Source: Beta vulgaris subsp. vulgaris
Lineage: Eukaryota; Streptophyta; Magnoliopsida; Caryophyllales; Amaranthaceae
Reading direction: 5' to 3'
NCBI RefSeq assembly: GCF_026745355.1
Contig: NC_079202.1
Span: 53,796,709-53,860,708, forward strand
Length of the DNA stretch: 64,000 nt
A program made the position numbers and the translations under genes. This document shows, one piece after another, positions 46,701 through 56,155 of this stretch. Under the pieces are notes generated by a model. The model saw only the letters and a program-made list of their open reading frames with translations. It was not told the origin of the DNA and searched no databases. Within the stretch, counting starts at the first letter, position 1, and every line of letters begins with the position of its first letter.

Positions 46701-48703
46701 CTTTCCTTACCAATTGTGATTACTAACTTTAACAAATAATCGAGATAAGAGATCAAGTCAATTGTAGGTTGGGCGGCCTAAGATCTGCTCTTGGTATGAA
46801 TTATGTGTGAAAATTGTCTCTATATCTACACAAATAATAATGTATGTAAGTTGTAACTGACCAAAATATGATTGACATTGGAAATTGAGCTTCTTATCTC
46901 TTAAAAATGTCTAGAAATTGCCAAATACTACAAGAATACAACACAACCACCACCAAATCCAAATCCATCCATAGAAATGTAAAGAAACTGTTGGTACTGC
47001 TCGGCACAATTATTTACTTTAGTTCAAATTACCTCATGTTTTGTATTACTTCAAACATTCTGTTTCCTCATTCATTAATTAAAAATGAAGGTATAGTCTA
47101 ACGTTAATACAATCAAACGTAAAACAAATCAATTAGAAACTATAATAGTTTCATTAACTCAGTGTATGAAACAAAAACAAACTATGACTTGTCCAAACCA
47201 AATTAAACTTGTCTCGAGCGATGGTAGGTGGTCTTGCATTATATATCTTATCGAAGAAGATCCGATATGAGAGGGAACCTGTTGAGAGGCGACACTCAGA
47301 CGATCTTCCAAAATAGATTGCCTCAATTCATCTAGTAGACCCTAATGTCTACTAGAGACTAAATCCAAAGTTACTTGAACAAAAACATCATCCTGGAATT
47401 ATTCTAACTGAAGTAACAAATTAAACAATTCATGTCCTTTGGTGACTTCTGACCCTTTTGCTAGGATAACCAGAGTTTAGTTTCACGAGACTGAAACTTA
47501 AAATTCTTGGAGGTCATAACTTACCCCAAATTAAATTGGAGGGCTTCTATAAGATGCAACTTTTATACGTGATGACTTTGAATTCACATGAACTTTGGGC
47601 AAATTTTATTGAAGAAACTCACCCATCCTATGGATCCGAAGATCCGACCTAGTAATCTCTAGTCTAGAAGATTGTACCACAACAAGATTAAAGAGAGAAC
47701 CTTCTTATCTTACTCATAGAACTCATAGAACTTTTTGTTGTCCACCTACTATTACTAACTATCACCCAAGCACGACCTTACACAAAATGGCAAGGATAGC
47801 TGATCTATATAAACCTAAACTAAAGCTTAATCTGATTATGTAAACAAAACAAAGAAAACAAGTGAACACTTGAATCATTATACCACTCAATCCAGAGCAC
47901 TACACCTTCAAAAACTAAAAGCAACCTTCAAGTACCAAACTGTTGCTTCCTTAGTGAGCCAACTGAACACAACAACAAACACTAGCGTAGAACGTGGAAG
48001 GGGAACTACACTCTAGAACTCAAGAGTAGAGCAAGAGAACGGGAAAGAAGATACGAAAACCTAACCATCTCTAATTGAAACTGGGTATCGAGGAATGGGA
48101 ACCTAGGACCTAAAACTTCAAGAACTGAGAACATGAAAACGGGGAGGGGGAACTAAACCTAGAAAACTCGAAAAGGGAGAGGAAGGGAAGCACAGAGAAC
48201 GAAGGTAAAAATTGAGCACAAACCTGTGGAACCGTTGTGGGGAAGGGGTGACGTGATTTTAGGGAAGGGGGCGACGCGACTACAGGGGAGCGAAACGGTG
48301 TGACGCGACTGCAGGGAGGGGGACGATGCGACAGGGGAAAGGGGAGGGGTGAAATTAAATGGATGAAGAAGGGAACCGGATGCAGGATCGCTTTAGGGTT
48401 TGGTGATTCGGAGGCGATTTTTAAAGAGTATGGGAGTATCCACTCCATCCATTTTACTAGTTTCAACACATCTTTTTTTTTTAGCAAGATCCTACTTTTG
48501 AAATGAGAACTTTTTACCTCCATTTTAAAAATATTATCTTACATATTTCACATATATTTTAGGACACCGATAAATCACTAATGATACTCTTTGCCCTCTT
48601 TGTAATTCTGCTAGTGAAACTATTAGCGATTAATTCTTCTCTTTCCCATCAATTTTGTCAATATTGAAATTGTCAATTTATACAACAAAAAATTCATAAT
48701 ATA
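43709..48703. other. Long stretch without a recognisable gene
   Basis: AT-rich DNA. An 82-codon frame at 44865-45113 has ordinary amino-acid composition but no family was recognised. A GC-rich island lies at 45470-45725. Purine-rich DNA at about 48110-48370 contains degenerate GACGCGACT repeats, and its 137-codon minus frame is low-complexity and unlikely to be a gene. Confidence 0.35.
45470..45725. repeat. GC-rich island of GTCGCGAC-type words
   Basis: Within very AT-rich surroundings this 250-bp block repeats CGCGAC, GTCGCGACTCGCG and TCGCACC words on both strands. A CT-repeat (45860-45878) follows. Such islands occur in some plant LTR retrotransposons, but no LTR ends or primer-binding site were found, so it is listed only as an unusual repeat. 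Confidence 0.45.
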
Positions 48704-49400
48704 GTGCCCCAAGATCTTGCTCAAAGCCTTACGTGTCTCCGTTCCTACCCGAAAGCCTTACAATTATTCTGTTATAATTTATGGAGTGTTTGGAAGAAAC
48801 ACAACTCAATTGTCTTTGAAAATAATATGCTTAATTTCAATCATATTTATTACAGAGCTAGCTTGACATTTGTATTTGGAGTGGAATGCTCGAATTATGG
48901 TAGATGTTTCGTTTACTATCTCTTCTCTTCCTTCTTAGCTTGCAGGTCTCGCAAATCAATTATGGTCAGTTGGCAGCCACCGCCCCTTGGATGTTTGAAG
49001 TTAAATTTTGATGGTTCAATTACTGGCTCCTCAGTTGTTGGGGGTGTGGCTATCCGTGACTCTACTGGCAAACTTGTGGCTGCTCAAGTGTATCATTTTG
49101 ATCAAACATCGGCACTTGTTGCTGAAGCCTGGGGTTTACGAAATGGGCTTCTTCTTACCATTCATCAGAATATCCAAGATCTATATATTGAAGGAGATAA
49201 CCAAGTAGTTATAAGAGTGTTACAAGGGCACTACGTTTCCCTTGGAGCATCCAAACACTCATTGAAGACATTCAACATCTGGCTCGTCAATTTAGAGTCT
49301 ACACTATTAAGCATATTTTTCAGGAAGCCAATCGAGTAGCAGATCTTCTATAAAAAAAAGTCATAATAGTTTTGCGGCCTCGGATAACATGGATATCTCC
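48704..49400 (+). pseudogene. RNase H-like domain of a LINE, frameshifted
   Basis: The open frame 48704-49339 contains LWSVWKKHNSIVFEN (the linker that precedes the RNase H in plant LINE ORF2). An RNase H-like domain (RVT_3 type) follows: QPPPLGCLKLNFDGS, GGVAIRDSTGKLV, LVAEAWGLRNGL and LYIEGDNQVVI. Near 49295 the frame shifts; the expected tail IFQEANRVADLL continues in another frame and then stops at about 49352. The reverse transcriptase and endonuclease are absent. It is a 3' remnant of an L1-type element of the same broad class as 56156-58854, but that element carries no RNase H. Confidence 0.85.
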
Positions 49401-49433
49401 ACTAATCCTGAGCTACAAAAAATTATCTACTTA

Positions 49434-49747
49434 GGGGGTGTTTGGTTCACTAGTTTTAGGTATGAGGTATGGGTTTGGAATGAATAAAACCCATACCTAG
49501 TGTTTGTTTAACTTATTTCTAAATTTTAAACCCATACCTCAAACCCATAAGGTATGGGGTTTTAGAAACCCATGGGGGGAGGTGGGTATGGCTCATACCT
49601 TACCTCTAGGTATTAAATAAAAGAAGATTTTTCATTCCTAAATGAAACCAAACGCAAGGTATTAAGTATCAAGTTCCAAACCCATACCACCTTGGTTTCA
49701 TTATTCCTAATTCCAAACCCATACCATAATATGAACCAAATGCCCCC
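49434..49747. mobile_element. Tourist-like (PIF/Harbinger) MITE
   Basis: Ends GGGGGTGTTTGGTTCACTAG and the inverse ATATGAACCAAATGCCCCC. The TTA duplication is present on both sides (49431-49433, 49748-49750). The interior repeats AAACCCATACC and its complement several times, so much of the 314 bp can fold on itself. Confidence 0.88.
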
Positions 49748-50334
49748 TTAATTCGTTAGGATTATTCCTTGAGAGAAGGGTGTCTTAACATTATCCATGT
49801 ACCCAAAAAAAAAAAGCTCCAACTTCAAGCAACATGTCTTCTAATTAAACATAAATACATGCTATTATTCAAAGTCGTAAGGAGCAAAAACCACCACCAA
49901 GAATGATGAATAGAATACAAGTATACAACCATTAGATCTACAAACACAGGTCAACTTGAAGAAACATAGTGTGGTACAAACCAAAACCACCGAAAAAATC
50001 GGTGAAAACATGAATTGTGATGTCGCAATTAATGTTACTATCGATGCTTTTGCAGAAACAACTACTGAACTTTATGGTGCACAATCGTTTGACTCGTATT
50101 TACACAACATTTTGCCGCCAATAATAAAATGAAAAAACACATTTTTTAGCTAGTCTGGCATCATTTGTCACATACAGAAAGTTTCTTGTTTTTTCCTTAA
50201 GGAGTTGGCCTTGATGAAGCGACTCTAAAAAGAAACACTTCGATTAATCCAAGGAGGCGGTTGTTCGTATGTAATTTCTGTCTGATTAGTACAAGGTTTC
50301 GCACTATGTGACTTGTAATTAGTTCATACTATTA

Positions 50335-50545
50335 TACTTGTGTTAAGAGTAAAGCCCACATGTGAGTTAGAAATAATTGTCCCATATTGAAGAATTAGAG
50401 AGAGAATGACTAACATATAGATTGGTGGGTTACTCCACCTATCACCAATTGGTTTTAGGATGGAACCCTGCCAACCTTGTATGTGGTCACTCTCTCCTCC
50501 AACATGGGCTTGTGTGTGGGCCCAATGAAGTTTATCAACTTGGTA
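50335..50545 (+). mobile_element. Solo TRIM-type LTR, decayed
   Basis: Shares ordered words with the LTRs at 38425 and 60763: CCCACATGTGAGTTAG, TCCCATATTGAAGAA, GGTGGGTTACTCC and CACCAATTGGTTTTAGGATGGAACC. It ends near TTTATCAA, followed by a damaged primer-binding site. No partner LTR is adjacent. Confidence 0.65.
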
Positions 50546-50605
50546 ATTAGTGTTATATAGAATGTTCTATTATAATCATGTCTGTACTAATCAATTAATG
50601 TCTTT

Positions 50606-50858
50606 GACATCAAATTCACATCTCTAACTTTTAGTAATAATGCTGATGAACATTGATAAAGAAATATGTATTGTCGATGGTCAATTTGCATGATATAGAG
50701 TAGACATTATATTTTACCTACATTTCATGTCAAATTAATCACAAACTAGTTACTATGTCCTCAAATTTTTATTAAACTCAAAAATTGAATACTCAAATTT
50801 AAGACTTTTGCATGAAATGAGTTGTTTTAATATAGTACTATTCCTACGTTTTGTTTTA
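50606..50858 (+). repeat. Direct repeat, left copy (about 254 bp)
   Basis: From GACATCAAATTCACATCTC to CGTTTTGTTTTA. It is repeated in the same orientation at 51838-52092 with only scattered substitutions. The two copies bracket the inverted-repeat element at 50877-51839. Confidence 0.95.
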
Positions 50859-50876
50859 GGAAAAATGGAAACTAAT

Positions 50877-51839
50877 AATCCCACCTTTGTCACTTCTATC
50901 CAAAACAATCCTACCTTTTGAAAATTTGGAAACAATCCCACTTTTGACCCCCATCTTCTCAAAACAAGTCTTTCTACCTCCTGTTTAACATGTTATATTT
51001 TTATTTTTTTTTATTTTTTGTTCTTTAATTTCTATCTCTCTTCCCGCTCTCTCTTCCCACCATGAACACCACCACCACCCCTAAGCCCAACCCCCATCCC
51101 CACCCCTCCCCCTCCCCTCCACCTGCAGTCCTGCAACCCCTGCTCCCTGACCCCCCTCCATTGTAGACCAACTACTCCCTATTCCCCTTCTCTTAACCCC
51201 GATCCCCCTCCCACACCGCCGCACCATCCTAATCTACATTGGATTTTTGGTGGAATGTGCGGGATTTTAGTGGTTGGGGTTAGGGTGGGTTTTCAAGTGG
51301 GTAGGATGGGTTTCGATTGGTTTTAGTGAGGTTTCGAGGTGGGTTGGGGGGGTAATGGTCGGGGGTAGGTTGGCGGGAGTTAGTCGTGATGGGAGGAGGC
51401 GGGGCTGTGGGTTGTGGTGGGGTAGTGGTCAGGTGGTGGTTTGGCGGGAGTTAGTCGTGGAGGGAGGAGGTGGGGTTACGGGTTGTGGTGGGGTAGTGGT
51501 CAGGTTGTGGGTTGTCAAAAGTTAGTCATGGTGGGAAGAGGTGGGGTAGTGGTCGGGGGTGGGTTGGCAGGAATTAGTTGTGGTGGGAATGGAGGTTTGA
51601 TGGTGATATGGTAGTTGTTATGGAGGTAGGGGTGGGTGGTGAGGTGAGAGAATCTGAAAATATGGAGGCAAAGGAGGGAAGACCAATAAAAAGGTGACAC
51701 ATGAAAAGTCACCTTCTAAAACAAGTTACCAATTTCACAAATCGGTAAAAGGCTCATTTTAAGAAGATGGGTATAAAGGTGGGATTGTTTTCAAATTTCC
51801 CAAAGGTGGGATTGTTTTGAACAGAAGTGGCAAAGGTGA
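50877..51839. mobile_element. Inverted-repeat element D with C-rich and G-rich arms
   Basis: The left CCCACCTTTGTCACTTCT...AAAACAATCCTACC...AAACAATCCCAC pairs over about 80 bp with the right end, read on the other strand as CACCTTTGCCACTTCTG...AAAACAATCCCACC...AAACAATCCCACC. The middle again has a C-rich left arm (51060-51230) and a G-rich right arm (51270-51640), as in elements A to C. Its end sequences and subterminal regions differ, and it lacks the hairpin, so it is a separate family. Frames inside are low-complexity. Confidence 0.78.
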
Positions 51840-52092
51840 CATCAAATGCACATCTCTAACTTTTAGTAATAATGGTGATGAACATTGATAGAGAAATATA
51901 TATTGTCAATGATCAATTTGCATGATATAGAGTATAGACATTATATCTTACCTACATTTCATGTCAAATTAATCACAAACTAGTTACTATGTCCTCAAAT
52001 TTTTATTAAACTCAAAACTTGAATACTCAAATTTAAGACTTTTGCATGAAATGAGTTGTTTTCATATAGTACTATTCCTACATTTTGTTTTA
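51838..52092 (+). repeat. Direct repeat, right copy (about 255 bp)
   Basis: Second copy of 50606-50858, beginning GACATCAAATGCACATCTC directly at the right end of element D. The repeats do not start TG or end CA, and no primer-binding site follows, so they are not ordinary LTRs. Confidence 0.95.
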
Positions 52093-52690
52093 TAGTATGA
52101 TGCATAACGTTAAACTAGTAAAATAATTATAATAATTATATTGATATTATTCTAGAATATTTATATAGGAGAGAATTGTCATGTATGTAAACTAGTTCAA
52201 AATAACCTATGACTACATTTCTCGTGACACCATCATTTGAAAATTGAAATGTATAAGGGAGAGATGAGAACAACGGAGCTAGGAAGGAAGAAAAACCTAG
52301 TGAAGTCTATTTATGGAAAATGATACTAACAAATTATTAACATTATTTGCTAAAAAAAAAACTATTAATTGTTACAGATTTATACTTTGACTAATGCACT
52401 ATTTATATATAGTATGTTAATATTATGTTTTTTGCTTATAATTTGATAATACGTGCTTGGCTAAACTAGTGAAGGGGTGGAGAATCAATACACTTAGATG
52501 TTTAAAGGATATTCTATACAAATTGATAATATTATGTGAAACTTCTTTAGCTTATAAGGTGATATTTCCACTTATCTTTCTTCGATATGGGACATAATTC
52601 AAGAAAAACTAAGATGTTATTTCAGCAACAAATGTCAAATAGTAAAATATATTATTTCCAATGGAAACAAATCATATTTCTCTTTCCATA
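52093..52690. other. AT-rich spacer
   Basis: No gene or clear element. The last 70 bp or so already resemble the tandem repeat that follows. Confidence 0.35.
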
Positions 52691-53100
52691 TTTGTTTCTA
52701 AATAATAATAAATTAAAAATATAATGTCATCTATCAACAAATAGTAAAATTAATTGTTTTTAGTGACAACAATAATATATTGGCTATCGTATTTTGTTGC
52801 TAAATGACAACAAATCTGAAATATAATTTCACGTGATAACAAATACTAAAATTAATTATTTCTAACGTCAACAAAAGCAAATATTAGCTGTTGTAGTTTG
52901 TTGCTAAATGGCAACAAGTCGCAAATATGATGCCACTTAGCAACAACTGTAAAATTATTTGTTTTTCATGTCAACAGATCAAATATTTGTTGTCTTAGTT
53001 TGTTGTTAAATGGCAACAAAGTGTAACTATGATGTCATCTAACAACAAACACTAAAACAAACGGTTTCCAACAGCAACAAATCAAAAATATATTAATTTT
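52691..53100. repeat. Tandem array, about 103-bp unit, four copies
   Basis: The word TTTGTTGCTAAATGGCAACA, or a variant, starts units at 52691, 52793, 52897 and 52999, a period of 102-104 bp. Each unit then has CAAATATGATGTCA, an AACAACAAA...TAAAATTAAT block, and AACGTCAACAAA. The leading word is a short hairpin (TTGTTGC against GGCAACAA). Copies are about 70-80% alike, so the array is old. Confidence 0.85.
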
Positions 53101-54111
53101 CTTTGTTCGAAAATTAGAGAAAAATTTTTTACTTTATAATACGCAACGAAAAAATAATCTATATTCATATTTATCAACAGTTTTATAACTTGTTGTCAAG
53201 ATTTGTTTCTATAATGCTGTAAGGAATTTGTTTCTTTAACACTTTGTTTCGATAGTAATGAGCTAATGATAGAGGAAACTGGAAAAGGGAGGGTAGAGAG
53301 AAAGGAGAGGAATAGAATGGGAGAAAAGAGTGAGGTTGATTTTCCTTCCAAATCTTTTAAACAACGAAAGGATTTGGTTTATTAAGAGGGGATGGAAATG
53401 AATATTTTCAATTATCTTCCCTTTCCTTCCACTATTTTGTATCCAAATAAAGGAACTTTTTTAAGGTAAGGAGAAGGCGTCCTAACTGGATCGGAATCTT
53501 GCACAGCGGCACAGGTCAACTCGGTCAGGTTTGCAGGCAATGCCCCTTGAGAGTAGGATAAGGGGAAATCCCCACCTCCAAAGTATATCTAGTGTGGTTT
53601 GATCGTACAACCTCTTGTGAGATACAAATCAAATCACTATATGAGCCTCTGCATTTTCTTCTCTCATATATATACCCTCCGAATTCGATCACGTATCTAA
53701 ACTAGAGGTGTTCATCGGGCCGGGTTCGGGCCGGGCCGAAGTGAACCGGGCCAGGCCGGGCCGGGCTATGGTCAAAACAACATCGGGCCGGGCCGGGCTT
53801 AAGCCCACGAGACCCGGCCCGGCCCAGCCCATTATTTCCGTAAGAACATATTTTTACCAACTCATCTTAAAATGTAAAATGCCAGACCAACAGCAGCAAG
53901 AACATACTTTTACCAATCATAATGAAGCAAAATCAGCCAATCACCCATTGATTAGTAGCTACTTCAATGGCATCACATATATTATACGTCTACTAACAGC
54001 ACAAATGAAATCCAAGTCTGATTTGCAACACTTCAATGTTTAGTCTAAACAAAGTTGGAATTGGAAAGCATTAAGACACTAAGTGAACAGCCTAGAACAA
54101 AAGTCTGCAAG

Positions 54112-54474
54112 TTAACATGAACTAGCAGGAGCTTTCTTTGCAGCCTCAGCTGCTGCCTTCTCTGCTTCAATCTCTGCAACAATGGCATCAATCTCAGATT
54201 CCTCAAGCTGACGCAGACCTGCTTTCGTCATCACAGCAACTTCTAAGTTCTTTCCTTCACTTTCAACCACCTGCTTTAAATGAGATGTTCCACTATTAGG
54301 GCCAGCAGCTAAGCCAAGTTTGCAATGAATACAAGTAGCTATTCTCTCACCTTTTTCATTCATCCCTTCAACTAACTCAAGCCACACCTTCGATGTCTTC
54401 TTCCTCTTGGGTGCCGGACCGGAATACTCGCTATATCCATCCTCTGTTGGCCTTGACAATGGTTCACTGTCCAT
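54112..54474 (-). CDS. Short BED-finger-like ORF inside the hAT element
   Basis: A 120-residue frame. Residues about 26-66 (KTSKVWLELVEG...ATCIHCKLGLA...SGTSHLKQ) follow the BED zinc-finger pattern found at the N-terminus of hAT transposases, with C48, C51 and H65. The last metal ligand expected a few residues after H65 is missing, so the finger may not fold normally. The rest is a Glu/Ala-rich, probably helical tail ending in a stop; the catalytic and dimerisation domains are absent. Upstream on the minus strand, CAAAG before GTACGTAC (donor at 55225) and TTTGTAG (acceptor at 54481) define a plausible 745-bp 5'UTR intron. It could be an expressed truncated product, or a relic. Confidence 0.6.
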   Translation of the reverse strand: MDSEPLSRPTEDGYSEYSGPAPKRKKTSKVWLELVEGMNEKGERIATCIHCKLGLAAGPNSGTSHLKQVVESEGKNLEVAVMTKAGLRQLEESEIDAIVAEIEAEKAAAEAAKKAPASSC

Positions 54475-54935
54475 ATCGATCTACAAATCCATAAAACATG
54501 AGTTAGTGCATACTATAACAAATACCACCAGGAGAGTAAGATTTAGTAGCATTTCTTAGAATCGAGACTTACAGCAAGTATAACAAATTAAAGCTACAAA
54601 TATTACCTATAGCACATTATTAAGTCGAAATCGCATATCAAATATAACTGTCTAGTGCAACAAATAAAACATAACAGATACCATATTCACATCAACAACA
54701 CAAATCATAACATCTGGCACCCAATGATTTATTATTCACATTACAATCTACAATTTAAAATCGTAATAATCTAACACCAGATAAATCATCTAATCCCAGA
54801 AAATTGTTTGATTGCGATTCGGAGTGTGCTCAAATGCTGTTAATGAATTTTTTTTTCCTACCATTTAAGCTTCATTAAAGCTCACTTGTCCAAGAATCAA
54901 CAAACTGAGTTCCTACCACATATTTATTGTTTATT

Positions 54936-55027
54936 GAGTTGTAGCAGAAATTGCTGCTACTATAACATAATTTGGAGGAATTAGCTTTTATTGAGCTGTA
55001 GCAGAAATTGCTGCTACTATAACATAA
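54936..55027. repeat. Two copies of a palindromic 58-bp block
   Basis: The phrase GTAGCAGAAATTGCTGCTAC, itself an inverted repeat, occurs twice about 58 bp apart, each followed by TATAACATAATTT. It lies in the inferred intron of the hAT ORF. Confidence 0.8.
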
Positions 55028-56155
55028 TTTCGATCCAATACTAAAATCAACTCACGGAAAAACAAAATGAAATGAACATTTTCACAAACGATGAAAAATA
55101 TAGTGAGCAGCAGATCTAAGATAGTGAAGTAAAACCCAATAAAAAAAGCAAGTTACACGAAAAAAAACATAAGATTATCCCCTTAAAAAAACTCAAATTA
55201 TAAACAAGAAATGAGATGTACGTACCTTTGATGGCGAAAAACAGAAATTCAGCTTTTCTGAATCATTTTAATCTTCATAAGAAACAAAAATTCGTATTTA
55301 GGGTTAGACTTACATAAAATTGAGGAACGAAAAAAAAAATCAGAGAAAAGAAGAGGAGAGAGAATTTTAGGGTTTATGATTTGGGGAAAAATTGGGGAAA
55401 ATAAAAGGGACAAAAATCGAAATTGAAAGAGGGATTTAGGGTTTTAGGAGAGAGAAAATGAAAGAAATGAAATAGACGTGAGTTATTAGGAGAAAGAAAT
55501 AGAAAGTGGAATTCAAAAATAAAAAAGAATGGGTACCCATTCTAAACCCTTTAAAGCCCATTTAAAATCCTTAAAAGCCCTTACCCAACCCTACTAATAA
55601 ATAACCCATCTAAAACCCATTCAAAAACTAAAAAAAACAACCCTAACCCTTTTATTGATGGGCTGGGCTCGGGCTGCCATTGGGCACCCGGCCTAGTGAA
55701 CACCTCTAATCTAAACAAAGTACAAGTAGAAAGAAAAATGGATCATGCAACCCTTATCCAACCAAGGGTCACTAAATCCCTCACTGCCCCTCACCTTCAA
55801 TTCATTTCAAATGGCTCCATTCAAACAAGTTGTAAATTCTTAATTTAAACATTTTCTAGGACAATATGAAATTACCTAGGGAGAGTATATTAAGCTAAAA
55901 TTATACTCCTTTTCATTACAGAAAGATCTGAATACTTGTTGGAATACTTAGTTTGAGGTGATAAGTTGTTTTGTGGTGATCGATGTTATTTTATTAATAA
56001 AGCAAGTAGATGTGATGGGAGTTGGTGAGATTATTTTTTATTGGAGGAGAGAGAAAAAGTTGGGTAATTTTTATTGATAAATGTAGAGTGTTGACCAAAG
56101 GCGTGTAAGATAAATTATATAGTAATAGTATGACCATGTCAAAAATATAAGTGTT

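Larger units (their letters stand above)
53703..55708. mobile_element. Non-autonomous hAT element, perfect 8-bp target duplication
   Basis: ATCTAAAC flanks both ends (53695-53702 and 55709-55716). The element starts TAGAGGTGTTCATCGGGCC and ends with the inverse, CTAGTGAACACCTCTA, with GGGCCGGGCC-rich subterminal repeats at the left and GGGCTGGGCTCGGGC at the right. It is 2006 bp, too short for a full transposase, and carries one short ORF (54112-54474, minus) with a BED-finger-like segment. The identical duplications indicate a fairly recent insertion. Confidence 0.93.

Noticed and set aside
48110..48523. 137-codon minus-strand frame
   Set aside because: Proline/serine/phenylalanine-rich low-complexity sequence on a purine-skewed strand, with degenerate repeats and no domain or splice context.
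50606..52092. Direct repeats considered as LTRs of a retrotransposon
   Set aside because: The repeats do not begin TG or end CA, no tRNA primer-binding site or polypurine tract adjoins them, and the interior is an inverted-repeat element.
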